From NCBI RefSeq assembly GCF_000621505.1, contig NZ_JHYD01000030.1:45980-109979 (forward strand): a stretch of DNA of 64,000 bases. The letters are read 5' to 3'. The notes under the pieces are model-generated. The model was not told the DNA's origin and ran no database searches. It saw nothing but the letters and a program-made list of their open reading frames with translations. Shown piece by piece: positions 34,859 through 43,114 of the stretch (position 1 is the stretch's first letter; each line of letters opens with the position of its first letter). A program made the translations under genes and the position numbers. The DNA comes from Ruminiclostridium cellobioparum DSM 1351 = ATCC 15832. GTDB taxonomy: Bacteria > Bacillota > Clostridia > Acetivibrionales > DSM-1351.

Positions 34859-34868
34859 ATTCAGTAGA

Positions 34869-34921
34869 CTTGCGGAAACGGTTGCGGTATGATGTGTAAT
34901 ACCGTACCGGTTTGCCGCAAG
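34869..34921 (+). promoter_or_regulatory. Long hairpin immediately before the recombinase ribosome site
   Basis: Outer arms CTTGCGG/CCGCAAG and inner AAACGG/CCG-TTT and CGGTAT/ATACCG blocks make a nearly continuous stem of about 22 bp with a 7-base loop. It ends at the first base of GAAAGGAG, the recombinase ribosome site. It may terminate read-through or control recombinase translation. Confidence 0.65.
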
Positions 34922-34934
34922 AAAGGAGATTTTG

Positions 34935-36611
34935 ATGATGGCAAACCAAGAAAAATATACGATTTTATACGGCAGACTCAGTCAGGAGGATGACTTAAAG
35001 GGAGACTCCAACAGCATTCAGAACCAGCGGCTGCTCCTTGAAAAATACGCAAAGGAAAACGGCTTCGCCAATGTGAAATTCCTGTATGACGATGGGTACT
35101 CGGGAACCAACTTCAACCGGCCCTCATGGAACGAACTGCTGGGGCTGATTGAACAGGATCAGGTGGAAACCCTGATCGTAAAGGACTTATCAAGGCTTGG
35201 CAGAGAATATTTACAGGTGGGGTATTACACGGAAATCTTCTTTCCCCAGAAGGGCATCCGCTTTATCGCGGTCAATGATGGCGTGGATTCCCTGTACGAG
35301 AGCAGCAATGACTTCACTCCTATGAGGAATTGGTTCAACGAGCTCCATGCGAAGGACTCCAGCAAGAAGGTTCGTGCGGTCAAGCGGATGCAGGCGGAGC
35401 GGGGGGAAATCCTCGGCGGCAGACCGCCCTACGGTTACCGCAGGGATGAAAGCGTCCGCAAGGGCATCGTTCCTGATGAAGAAACCGCACCCATTGTACA
35501 GCGCATATTCAGCCTGTGCGTGGGAGGGAAAGGCCCCAACCAGATCGCCCGGATTCTCACGCAGGAGCAGGTGCTCAATCCCACTAATTACTACTACCGC
35601 ATGACAGGAAAGGAACACAAGAGTCTGGATACTTCAAGCCCCTACCGCTGGACTTCCAGTTCGGTAACAGGCATCTTGGATAATAGAACCTATCTCGGAC
35701 ACATGCCGGGATTGAGGACAACCACCCTGTCCTACAAGAACAAGAAAGCCGTTTACCACGATGAGTCCGAGCAGATTCTGGTAAAGGACACCCATGAAGC
35801 GCTGATCACGCAGGAGCAGTGGGATATGGTACAGGAGCTTCGCCAGCGGAAAAAGCGTGTTCCCAAGCAGATGGAGGAACCGAATTTATTCTCCGGATTG
35901 GTGTTCTGCACCGACTGCGGAAAGCCCCTCGTCCTGCATCGGGCACACACGATGGATGCGGTCAAAAACAACTTCATGTGCTACACCTACAAGAAAAGAG
36001 GCAAGGAGGTCTGCTCCTCCCACTACATCAGAGAGTGCGATCTGGTTCAGATTATCCTTGACGATCTGCGCAGGGTGACCCATTTCGCAAGGCAAAAAGA
36101 AGCCCTCTTCGCGGAGTACATCAACCGCAAAAACTCGGTGGAGCTTCGCAAGGAGATGAACAGTCTGCAACGGGAGCTGGATGCGGCAAAGCGCAGAGAT
36201 TCAGAACTCACATCGCTGTTTAAACGCCTTTATGAAGATAATGTGCTGGGCCGGGTAACCAATGAGCAGTTTCGTATGCTGTCCGCTGATTACAATGACG
36301 AGCAGAAGGTACTCCGGGATGCAATCCCTGCCAAGGAAACACGGCTGCAGAAGCTGATGGACTCCGCCTCCAATGTGGATGCTTTTATTGAAAAAGCGAA
36401 GCGGTACACGGAAATCCGCGAACTAACTCCCGAAATTCTGAGGCTCTTCATCGCAAGGATTGAGGTGGGCGAAAAGAGTACCAGATACTCCCGCACCGCT
36501 GAACAGGCAATCCGCATCGTCTACCGGGACGTGGGCATCATGGACAGCGTGGAGCAGGTTGCCGAAGAAAAGGCAGAGGATACACAGACACAGCAGGAAA
36601 ATATCGCTTAA
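34935..36611 (+). CDS. Large serine recombinase (TnpX-like)
   Basis: A 558-residue site-specific recombinase. The N-terminal catalytic domain (about 1-150) contains the nucleophile Ser16 in LYGRLSQEDD, followed by SNSIQNQRLLLE, YDDGYSGTNFNRP and VKDLSRLGREYLQVGYYTE. The recombinase domain (about 165-290) has GGRPPYGYRR. A zinc-ribbon (CTDCGKPL ... CYTYKKRGKEVCSSHYI) and a coiled-coil region follow, with a C-terminal DUF4368-like end. This is the TnpX/Tn4451 architecture that excises and inserts through a circular intermediate. It is the last gene, about 50 bases inside the right inverted end. ATG 34935 follows GAAAGGAG. Confidence 0.93.
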   Translation: MMANQEKYTILYGRLSQEDDLKGDSNSIQNQRLLLEKYAKENGFANVKFLYDDGYSGTNFNRPSWNELLGLIEQDQVETLIVKDLSRLGREYLQVGYYTEIFFPQKGIRFIAVNDGVDSLYESSNDFTPMRNWFNELHAKDSSKKVRAVKRMQAERGEILGGRPPYGYRRDESVRKGIVPDEETAPIVQRIFSLCVGGKGPNQIARILTQEQVLNPTNYYYRMTGKEHKSLDTSSPYRWTSSSVTGILDNRTYLGHMPGLRTTTLSYKNKKAVYHDESEQILVKDTHEALITQEQWDMVQELRQRKKRVPKQMEEPNLFSGLVFCTDCGKPLVLHRAHTMDAVKNNFMCYTYKKRGKEVCSSHYIRECDLVQIILDDLRRVTHFARQKEALFAEYINRKNSVELRKEMNSLQRELDAAKRRDSELTSLFKRLYEDNVLGRVTNEQFRMLSADYNDEQKVLRDAIPAKETRLQKLMDSASNVDAFIEKAKRYTEIRELTPEILRLFIARIEVGEKSTRYSRTAEQAIRIVYRDVGIMDSVEQVAEEKAEDTQTQQENIA

Positions 36612-36661
36612 ACAGCACAAGGCGGACAGCTTGCGCCGTTCGCCTTGTACATAACAACCCC

Positions 36662-36713
36662 GGTTCACAATCTGTCCCTTTGAACGAGAACAGAAATGAT
36701 CCGGCGGGTTTTC
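36662..36713 (-). repeat. Right inverted end of the element (attachment arm)
   Basis: The reverse complement starts GAAAACCCGCCGGATCA and ends GGGACAGATTGTGAACC, matching the left end. It lies just beyond the recombinase stop codon. Beyond it 50 bases remain before the rpsR stop codon, with only a short AAGGCCG-type hairpin and nothing else. Confidence 0.7.
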
Positions 36714-36765
36714 TATTGATAATTATATTTTCTCTGTTAAGCCGTTGTTCCGGCCTTTATAATTC

Positions 36766-37059
36766 TTACTCCGCAGTGTACGGAAGCAAAGCAATATGTC
36801 TTGCTCTCTTCACGGCAACTGTCAGCTGACGCTGGTGCTTGGCACAGTTTCCTGATATTCTTCTGGGAAGAATCTTACCTCTTTCAGAAACATACTTTCT
36901 GATCTTGGCAACATCTTTGTAATCTATATCAGTAGCCTTATCAACACAGAATGAGCAAACTTTTTTCTTTGCTCTTCTCATTCTCATGCCGCCCTTACCT
37001 TCGCCCTTATCATAAGAATCTCTATCGTTTCTTCTGTTATCTCTCTTTGGTCCTGGCAT
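36766..37059 (-). CDS. rpsR: 30S ribosomal protein S18
   Basis: A 97-residue S18 with a Gly/Arg/Lys/Asp-rich N-terminal tail and the conserved core [17 protein letters not shown], then [20 protein letters not shown] and [12 protein letters not shown]. The two CxxC cysteines suggest a zinc-coordinating form. It binds S6 in the 30S platform. Last gene of the rpsF-ssb-rpsR operon. The mobile element begins about 50 bases beyond the stop codon and may have displaced the operon's natural terminator or next gene. AGGAGG lies upstream of the ATG. Confidence 0.97.
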   Translation of the reverse strand: MPGPKRDNRRNDRDSYDKGEGKGGMRMRRAKKKVCSFCVDKATDIDYKDVAKIRKYVSERGKILPRRISGNCAKHQRQLTVAVKRARHIALLPYTAE

Positions 37060-37152
37060 TTGAAAATCCTCCTTTCATGTACCGCCGTACGGTACTGATT
37101 ATCATTTATAATTCGTTCAATTGATTCACTGTTTATGGATCCTGCCTTCCAT

Positions 37153-37584
37153 TTAGAACGGAAGTTCATCATCCTCATCCATTGGATAGAAGCCATCCCC
37201 CGATGACGCAGGATTTTCGGAATAGGTTCTGGGTGCCGGAGCACCCGCTCCGCCTTCTCCGCTCCTCTTGCTGTCGGCAAAGTAGGTTTCGTCGGCTACT
37301 ACTTCAGTAACATAATGACGTTTACCTTCGTTGTCATCCCAGGTTCTGGTCTGAAGCCTTCCAACGATGGCTACCTGCATTCCCTTTGTAAAATACTTCC
37401 CACAAAATTCAGCAGTTTTGTTCCATGCTACAATATTTATGAAATCAGCCTGGGGCTGACCTTCCTTTGCAGTAACACGTCTGTTTACAGCAATGGAAAA
37501 ACTTGCGACAGCAGTATTGTTTCCACTGGTGTATCTCAGATCAGGATCTTTAGTAAGTCTACCCATCAATACAACTTTGTTCAT
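37153..37584 (-). CDS. ssb: Single-stranded DNA-binding protein
   Basis: A 143-residue SSB. The OB fold (about 1-105) begins MNKVVLMGRLTKDPDLRYTS and includes the conserved VAWNKTAEFCGKYFTKGMQV and GRLQTRTWDD. A short Gly/Pro/Ala linker leads to the acidic protein-interaction tip DEDDELPF. It protects and organises single-stranded DNA in replication and repair. Standard position between rpsF and rpsR, co-transcribed from the promoter in front of rpsF. Confidence 0.97.
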   Translation of the reverse strand: MNKVVLMGRLTKDPDLRYTSGNNTAVASFSIAVNRRVTAKEGQPQADFINIVAWNKTAEFCGKYFTKGMQVAIVGRLQTRTWDDNEGKRHYVTEVVADETYFADSKRSGEGGAGAPAPRTYSENPASSGDGFYPMDEDDELPF

Positions 37585-37709
37585 ACTAACCTTCCCTTTA
37601 CTCGCGGCGTGCTAAAGCACGGATCACGCAGTCAATAGTAATAAAAACACTTGTTAACGAAACGTGAAAGATACTTTTAATAAAGCAAGCCTCACCTTAC
37701 AATCAACAA

Positions 37710-37994
37710 TTAATCCTTAGCTATTACGATATATTTAAGGATTCCTTCAGTGATTTTATACATTCTCTCTAATTCAGCAGGAAAACTTGGCTCTGATGAA
37801 AAATTAGCAAGCACGTAATAACCCTCGTTCTTGTCATCAATCTCATATGCCAACTTTCTCTTACCCCACTCATCAATGCTTTCGAGCTGGGCTGAAGTTT
37901 CGAGCATAGTCTTAAATTTTTCAACCAGGGCTTTTGTGGATTCCTCTCCAACCTCTGAATTGATAATAAAGATAGTTTCATACTTCTTTAACAT
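37710..37994 (-). CDS. rpsF: 30S ribosomal protein S6
   Basis: A 94-residue S6 with the typical N-terminus KKYETIFIINSEVGEES and the later WGKRKLAYEIDDKNEGYYVL segment. It forms the S6:S18 heterodimer on the 30S platform. First gene of the operon. GGGGAGGTG precedes the ATG. A leader hairpin that resembles the S6:S18 autoregulatory element lies directly upstream, with a good sigma-A promoter beyond it. Confidence 0.97.
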   Translation of the reverse strand: MLKKYETIFIINSEVGEESTKALVEKFKTMLETSAQLESIDEWGKRKLAYEIDDKNEGYYVLANFSSEPSFPAELERMYKITEGILKYIVIAKD

Positions 37995-38020
37995 TACCGG
38001 TCACCTCCCCTCGGACTTTA

Positions 38021-38045
38021 CGGCTCTGTAACAGGAGTACAGAGC
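38021..38045 (-). promoter_or_regulatory. Putative S6:S18 autoregulatory leader hairpin
   Basis: On the minus strand the rpsF leader has an 8-bp stem GCTCTGTA/TACAGAGC immediately followed by CCG, about 15 bases before the rpsF ribosome site. The known S6:S18 leader uses a hairpin next to a CCG trinucleotide just upstream of rpsF. Match by eye, not by covariance model. Confidence 0.5.
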
Positions 38046-38098
38046 AAGGATGTTCATATTTTATTTATGTGAAAAAGTTTTCTCACATACGATTTTAT

Positions 38099-38127
38099 AT
38101 TTTAACACAAATCACAAAAACAGGCAA
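38099..38127 (-). promoter_or_regulatory. Promoter of rpsF-ssb-rpsR
   Basis: -35 TTGCCT (38122-38127), 17-base spacer, -10 TAAAAT (38099-38104) on the minus strand. It is followed by a small TATGTGA/TCACATA hairpin in the leader. Confidence 0.65.
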
Positions 38128-38160
38128 GCTAATTTTATTTTGCACCCCCACAATCACCCT

Positions 38161-39684
38161 TTAAGCCAGGGGCTCACAGCAAATAATATTTTCCATCGCT
38201 TCATTCAGAAGACGTTCGGCATCTTTCAGTTTCTCAATACATTGCTTCAACAAACTCTGATCCCTTTCAAGAGCTTCCCCTCTGTTTGTCAGCATCCTTT
38301 CGGTCTCTTCGGGTGCCGGTCCCCCTGTAACCGATCTGACATTGATAAAATTAACCGGATCCAATGCCTTTTCAATCTCGGCAGGTTCAAGATCTATTGA
38401 TCTCCCCAGTATCTCCCTTGATATGTCTGAAATTATCTGAGGCGTTATATCCTGCGCTTTCTGTCCATTCTTTACCATATGTTTTACTATTGTACTGGTT
38501 ATCTTATGGCTGTGACGGAAGGACAGGCCCTTATCCCTTACCAGCACGTCGGCTAATTCGGTGGCAGTAATAAATCCTTCATGAGCCCTCTGCAAAAGTA
38601 TGTCCTTATTGACCTTCAAGGTAGCAAAAACAGAGCTCAGCATTTTTAACGCTCTGATTGTATATTTTATTGAATCATACAGATGCGGCTGCAATTGTTC
38701 TTCGGTATCGACTATATCTCCAAAAGGTGTGTTGTGCAGAATGTCAAATATACTTTTTGCTTCGGCTATAGCTTTGCTGATAGCCGGTCTGGTCTGCTCC
38801 AGGGAAGAAGGATTCCTTTTCTGAGGCATGATGCTGCTGGTTTGTACATATGGATCAGACAAATAAAAAACATTAAATTCCTTTGTACAAAAATCCAATG
38901 TATCTTTCATAAACCTTGACAAGCTGGTATTCATAATTGCAAGAACCGCTGCGCATTCGGTCAGATAATCGCAGCCTGCAATACTATCGTATGAATTTTC
39001 AACAAGACCGTCAAATCCCAATAATTCACCGGTTCTCTGCCGGTTTATGGGGAATCCTGTGGTTGTGATGGCTGCGGCACCCAGAGGGCTGTGGTTTATG
39101 GTTTTCACCACCTGGACAAATCTGGTGAAATCCCGTTCCAAGGAGTCCTGAAATGCTAATATATAGTGGGCCAGGGTACTTGGCTGGGCCGGTTGTGTAT
39201 GCGTATATGCAGGCATGACTGTATTTATGTTTTCTCCGGCCAGGGAAAGTAATACCTGCCGGAATATGTTCAATGCTTCCATTACTTCAAGAACCTTCTG
39301 CCTCAGCACCATACGAAATTCGCATATGTCTATATCATTCCGGCTTCTTGCAATGTGCAGTCTTCCTGCGGTATCCCTGCCCACCAGGCTTTCCAGCTCA
39401 TGCTCTATCATAAAGAACATATCCTCATAGGAAGGATCATATGTCCTGTCATTCATATCAATTGCTTCGATCTGCCTGAGTCCCGCCAGAATATCCCTTG
39501 CTTCCTGCAATGTAATTATTTTCTGTTCATACAGCATAACTGCGTGAGCCTTGCTTATTTCAATAAATGGCCCGGCATAATAATTCTTTTGGGTGTCAAA
39601 AATCGGAGCCAGGACACAATCCTGAAAAGTTTTGCCTGGAAAGTGCGTGCCATCCATCTGCTCAACATATTCTTTTGTATACAT
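38161..39684 (-). CDS. Argininosuccinate lyase-superfamily (fumarase/aspartase-fold) lyase, catabolic paralog
   Basis: A 507-residue class II fumarase/aspartase superfamily enzyme, closest to ArgH. It has RLHIARSRNDIDICEFRMVL, the HTQPAQPSTLAHY loop, and the flexible active-site signature SSIMPQKRNPSSLEQTR with the catalytic serine. Canonical ArgH begins with a WGGRF motif, which is missing here. No arginine gene is nearby. It is the last gene of a sugar-transport-type operon. It therefore probably cleaves a C-N (or C-O) bond in another N-substituted succinate-like compound, releasing fumarate or a related acid. The ATG at 39684 (GAGGGGG upstream) follows the ROK stop codon by 13 bases. Confidence 0.82.
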   Translation of the reverse strand: MYTKEYVEQMDGTHFPGKTFQDCVLAPIFDTQKNYYAGPFIEISKAHAVMLYEQKIITLQEARDILAGLRQIEAIDMNDRTYDPSYEDMFFMIEHELESLVGRDTAGRLHIARSRNDIDICEFRMVLRQKVLEVMEALNIFRQVLLSLAGENINTVMPAYTHTQPAQPSTLAHYILAFQDSLERDFTRFVQVVKTINHSPLGAAAITTTGFPINRQRTGELLGFDGLVENSYDSIAGCDYLTECAAVLAIMNTSLSRFMKDTLDFCTKEFNVFYLSDPYVQTSSIMPQKRNPSSLEQTRPAISKAIAEAKSIFDILHNTPFGDIVDTEEQLQPHLYDSIKYTIRALKMLSSVFATLKVNKDILLQRAHEGFITATELADVLVRDKGLSFRHSHKITSTIVKHMVKNGQKAQDITPQIISDISREILGRSIDLEPAEIEKALDPVNFINVRSVTGGPAPEETERMLTNRGEALERDQSLLKQCIEKLKDAERLLNEAMENIICCEPLA

Positions 39685-39697
39685 ATAGAATTCCCCC

Positions 39698-40840
39698 TCA
39701 ATAAAAACTGATTCCATATTTTTCTGCCAGCACGGTGGCTACACACCCCATAACGCCGGCATCATCTTCCAGCTCTGACAAAACTATTTCCGCTTCAACC
39801 GGAGTAAGTCTTGCCACTTCTTTCCTTATTGTCAGCAGCAAACCAAGTCCTGCCTTTGATACTCCGCCGCCCAGAATAACTGCCTGGGGACTTAGTATAC
39901 TCACTATATTTGAAATTCCCATACTCAGATATTCAGTCATCTCATTAACTGCTTCAATGGAAGCCTTATCATTGTGAAGAGCCTTTTCAAAGACCTCTTT
40001 GCAGCTGATGTTCATTTTCCTCTCGATAGCACTTCCTGAAGCTACACTTTCAAAATAGCCATAGGCATCCGGTGTATAGATTTCTGTTTTTAAAGCATCT
40101 TTTGAAAGTACAAGATATCCTATTTCTCCTCCGGTATAATTGTTGCCTCTGTATATTTTATTATCTATAATAATTCCGCTCCCAATACCATCTCCAATGG
40201 ATATAAACACGAAATTGCTGTATTCTTTTCCAACTCCAAGCCACTTTTCTCCGAAGACTGCCATATTTACGTCATTATCAATAAATACGTCCAGATTTAA
40301 TTCTTTTGCAAGTACATCCCTGATGGGGAAATCCACCCAATTAAGCTTTGGTACAAACCTTGCAATCCCGTTTTCAATATCGGCAGTTCCGGGAATGCCT
40401 ACCCCGACACCGATTAACCTGTCATTAATCCCCAGTCTGGTAACCATTTCCTTAATAATCTGCACAATGCTGTTTAAATATTTGTCCTCTTTGGAGTTTA
40501 TTCTCTGTATTACTTCTTTTAATAATATTTTTCCAGACAGGTCGGATATTACACAGATGCTTTTGGACGCACCTATGTCAATACCTATTATATACCCTGC
40601 AGATGGGTTAAACACCAGTTCTATAGGCTTTCTGCCGCCTAGTTTCGTAGAAATTCCTTCTCCCTTTTCCCTTATAATATTTTCGCCCAGTAATTCTTCG
40701 ACGATGGAGGAAACAGTAGACTTGCTCAAATTGGTAAGGGTAGAAATCATTGCTCTAGATATAGACTTTTCCTTTACAATTAATGAAAGAACTGTTTTTT
40801 TGTTCATTAATTTAATGTATTCTGGCGTACCCTTTATCAT
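39698..40840 (-). CDS. ROK family transcriptional repressor (XylR/NagC-like)
   Basis: A 380-residue regulator. It has an N-terminal winged helix (about 10-70, with SRAMISTLTNLSKSTVSSIV) fused to a ROK sugar-kinase fold (IIGIDIGASKSICVISDLSG; VFIDNDVNMAVFGEKW; ISIGDGIGSGIIIDNKIYRG). The usual ROK zinc motif CxCGxxGC after GEIGY is absent; the segment reads LVLSKDALKTEIYTPDAYGY. It probably binds the operon's sugar and represses the operon. A XylR-type operator lies upstream of the neighbouring ROK kinase gene. The ATG at 40840 has AAGGAG nine bases upstream; a TTG two codons earlier is less well spaced. Confidence 0.88.
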   Translation of the reverse strand: MIKGTPEYIKLMNKKTVLSLIVKEKSISRAMISTLTNLSKSTVSSIVEELLGENIIREKGEGISTKLGGRKPIELVFNPSAGYIIGIDIGASKSICVISDLSGKILLKEVIQRINSKEDKYLNSIVQIIKEMVTRLGINDRLIGVGVGIPGTADIENGIARFVPKLNWVDFPIRDVLAKELNLDVFIDNDVNMAVFGEKWLGVGKEYSNFVFISIGDGIGSGIIIDNKIYRGNNYTGGEIGYLVLSKDALKTEIYTPDAYGYFESVASGSAIERKMNISCKEVFEKALHNDKASIEAVNEMTEYLSMGISNIVSILSPQAVILGGGVSKAGLGLLLTIRKEVARLTPVEAEIVLSELEDDAGVMGCVATVLAEKYGISFY

Positions 40841-40904
40841 TCTCAAATACTCCTTATGTTTTTACTATAACACCAATCATTTTATAACAAATATTGTATA
40901 TCTT

Positions 40905-42164
40905 CTACTTTTTTTGCGAGTGAAGGATATTTAACATGATATTATCAACTTCCTTCATTCCATAATTATTTATATAGCCGAGATTCCGTATATTTTCATC
41001 TATGTCATGGGTAATTATGCCGCTGCCCGGCTGTATTCCGGCTTTATCAACCGCCATAATCCCGCTCATTACCGCACACTCTGCAGCAAAGCTTACTTTA
41101 AATGCACAGCTTTCCTTTGCACCATCACAGAGCATACCGGCTATACTTCCGATTACAGTGTTCACTGCGTCTTCCGCTTCCTTACAGCCGCCTCCCATCA
41201 AATAAGCCGTCGCGGCCGCAGCTCCGGCGGCTCCGGCAACCGCTGTTCCGCACATTACTGTGAGGCGGTTCATCTGGCTTTTAATGTATGCCGCAATTAA
41301 AACAGATAAATATATGGCCCGCTCTCTTTCTGCCCGGGGTTTCCTGATTGCATCACAGACGGCAGATACCGCAAGCATGCTTGTTATCCCAAGGTTCCCG
41401 CTGCCGGCCAGACTGACTATGGGAGCCCTTTCCCCCGACATCCTCATCCTTCCGGCATTCAATACATAAATCCGGGCCATGTTTGCCATATCATTTGCCG
41501 GAACATCAGCCAGGCTGAGAATCCTTTGCAGATATTTCCCGGCATCCTCAGGCAAATCAGACATTGCAGCCCTTTTGTTGATTTCCTCATATTTCAGAAT
41601 GGAGCCCTCTTGCATATCCTCCTCCAGAGCCGCCGAATACAGGCTTCTGAAATCCCATCCATCAAAACTGTTTTCTTTACATACTTTTTGGGGCTCATTA
41701 TGATATATTATCCGGTCATCTTTTTCTATATGGCATATCTGGTCATAATCTTCCCTGATTACAACCGTAACACCGGAAACATCACTGATGCACGTGACGC
41801 TGATATAAAGCGTTTCATCGGTATCAGAACAGGCTACCGTTACAGGTATCTCATTTATATAGTTGTCCACGTTGTTCTGCATCTCAGCGCTGATTTCCCC
41901 TAAAACCGACAACTTCAGCTCGGGCCTTTTAATCATGGCCCCCAAAAGCGCGGCATATTCAATACCATATTTCTTTATTACAGGAATCCCCACATACGCA
42001 GCATTTTTATATATATTTTTACTGAGAACAATATTGATTTTCCTTAAGCTTCCTTCAAGGATTGAAGCAGCTTTTGATGCAGCATATGCTATTGCACCGG
42101 GGTCGGTACACCCCATAGTCATTTTTATTTCTCTGTCCAAAATACTGCGTATTCCTTCATTCAT
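40905..42164 (-). CDS. CyuA/UPF0597 family protein (L-cysteine desulfidase-like)
   Basis: A 419-residue protein related to L-cysteine desulfidase (CdsB/CyuA) and to the alpha subunit of iron-sulfur serine dehydratase. Cysteines expected to hold a [4Fe-4S] cluster are Cys19 in MGCTDPGAI and those in TVMCGTAVAGAAGA and MLCDGAKESCAFK. Family members use the cluster to eliminate H2S or water from cysteine or serine-like amino acids. In this operon the substrate is unknown. It could act on the amino acid released by the lyase. The start overlaps the amidohydrolase stop by one base (TAATG). Confidence 0.82.
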   Translation of the reverse strand: MNEGIRSILDREIKMTMGCTDPGAIAYAASKAASILEGSLRKINIVLSKNIYKNAAYVGIPVIKKYGIEYAALLGAMIKRPELKLSVLGEISAEMQNNVDNYINEIPVTVACSDTDETLYISVTCISDVSGVTVVIREDYDQICHIEKDDRIIYHNEPQKVCKENSFDGWDFRSLYSAALEEDMQEGSILKYEEINKRAAMSDLPEDAGKYLQRILSLADVPANDMANMARIYVLNAGRMRMSGERAPIVSLAGSGNLGITSMLAVSAVCDAIRKPRAERERAIYLSVLIAAYIKSQMNRLTVMCGTAVAGAAGAAAATAYLMGGGCKEAEDAVNTVIGSIAGMLCDGAKESCAFKVSFAAECAVMSGIMAVDKAGIQPGSGIITHDIDENIRNLGYINNYGMKEVDNIMLNILHSQKK

Positions 42165-43111
42165 TATGTTTCCTCCTGCTTGAGCAATCTGGCGATATTA
42201 TTTCTAAATATCATTTTTACTTCATCCTGTTTCATCCCCAGCTCAATGCAGTCCTTGCGCTGTTCATCATAATACTGCCTGACAAACCCGCGGGGGAACC
42301 ACTCTGAATCAGTTCCGAATATTATTCTTTCCGGCCCTATTGTTTCATAGTATTTTTTGAATAAATCCTTTATTGTGAGTGTATACGGCATCCATCTTGT
42401 CCATTGATTGCTGCCGGATGTGTCCACATGGATATTGGGGCAGACCCATGCAAGCTGCAGGAGCTCCTGGGGGTATCCGCAGCCGAAGTGGGGGATGATA
42501 AAAGGTATGTCAGGATATGCCCTTGCAACCTCATGCAATATCATGGGATTGATGTTTTCATGTGTTGCCAGGCCTCCGGCAGCCCCCAGGATACCGAAAT
42601 GAATCAGCACAGGGATCTGGTGTTTTTCGGCTGCGGCCCATACAGGGTTAAGCACCGGATCGTCAATCCTTCCGGGCAGGTCGGGTGCAATAATTTTATA
42701 CCCCTTTAACCCCTGGCTTGCTATGGCGTACTCAAGCTTTTGGGAAGCATCGGCCTCAAAAGGACTGTGATGCGCATATCCTATAAAATGTTCCGGATGT
42801 TCCTGCACAATCCTGCTTAAGACATCGTTTCCTCCTCCGGTTACAAATACAAGTTTGTCTATATTGTACCTTTCCATTTCAGAAAGCCATCTGTCGGAGG
42901 TCTGCTTCACATCGGCATCCGTGGGCTGACGCTGAGGAAAGCCCCATGCCTGCGCCCATTTTTTACTCTGATAACGGTTTTTATTCTGAAGCTTGTTCCA
43001 CTTCTCTTCACCATACATTTCAATATATCTTTTTTGAATTCCTACAATTTCATACCCCTTAACGTCAAAATGAACATGCGAGTCAATCAATCCAAAATCC
43101 AAATCCTCCAC
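42164..43111 (-). CDS. Amidohydrolase 2 family protein (ACMSD-like)
   Basis: A 315-residue TIM-barrel metal enzyme of the amidohydrolase-2 family. Metal ligands are His-x-His in LIDSHVHFD, His in PVLIHFGI, His in FIIPHFGCGYP and Asp in IIFGTDSEWFP. The family includes decarboxylases and lactonases such as LigI and ACMSD. It directly follows the permease (3-base gap) and overlaps the next gene by one base. The start is taken as GTG at 43111; a better-spaced start was not seen, so the first few residues are uncertain. Confidence 0.82.
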   Translation of the reverse strand: MEDLDFGLIDSHVHFDVKGYEIVGIQKRYIEMYGEEKWNKLQNKNRYQSKKWAQAWGFPQRQPTDADVKQTSDRWLSEMERYNIDKLVFVTGGGNDVLSRIVQEHPEHFIGYAHHSPFEADASQKLEYAIASQGLKGYKIIAPDLPGRIDDPVLNPVWAAAEKHQIPVLIHFGILGAAGGLATHENINPMILHEVARAYPDIPFIIPHFGCGYPQELLQLAWVCPNIHVDTSGSNQWTRWMPYTLTIKDLFKKYYETIGPERIIFGTDSEWFPRGFVRQYYDEQRKDCIELGMKQDEVKMIFRNNIARLLKQEET

Positions 43112-43114
43112 CCC

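Larger units (their letters stand above)
19857..36713. mobile_element. Integrated mobilizable element (IME, Tn4451-like) with inverted ends
   Basis: About 16.9 kb, visibly richer in G+C than both flanks. It contains a large serine recombinase, relaxase, MobC, RepA-like ATPase and typical clostridial element genes. It has no conjugation (type IV secretion) genes, so it should be mobilised in trans. Its limits are set by imperfect inverted repeats of 51 and 52 bases. The outer AAAACCCGC-G-ATCA block and the inner 30 bases, ending GTGAACC, agree at 22 of 30 positions. The insertion lies about 50 bases downstream of rpsR. The exact crossover dinucleotide cannot be fixed from one side alone. Confidence 0.8.

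Noticed and set aside
38161..39684. Calling the lyase a true argininosuccinate lyase (argH)
   Set aside because: The signature loop fits the superfamily, but the N-terminal ArgH motif is missing and there is no argG or other arginine gene; the operon is catabolic.
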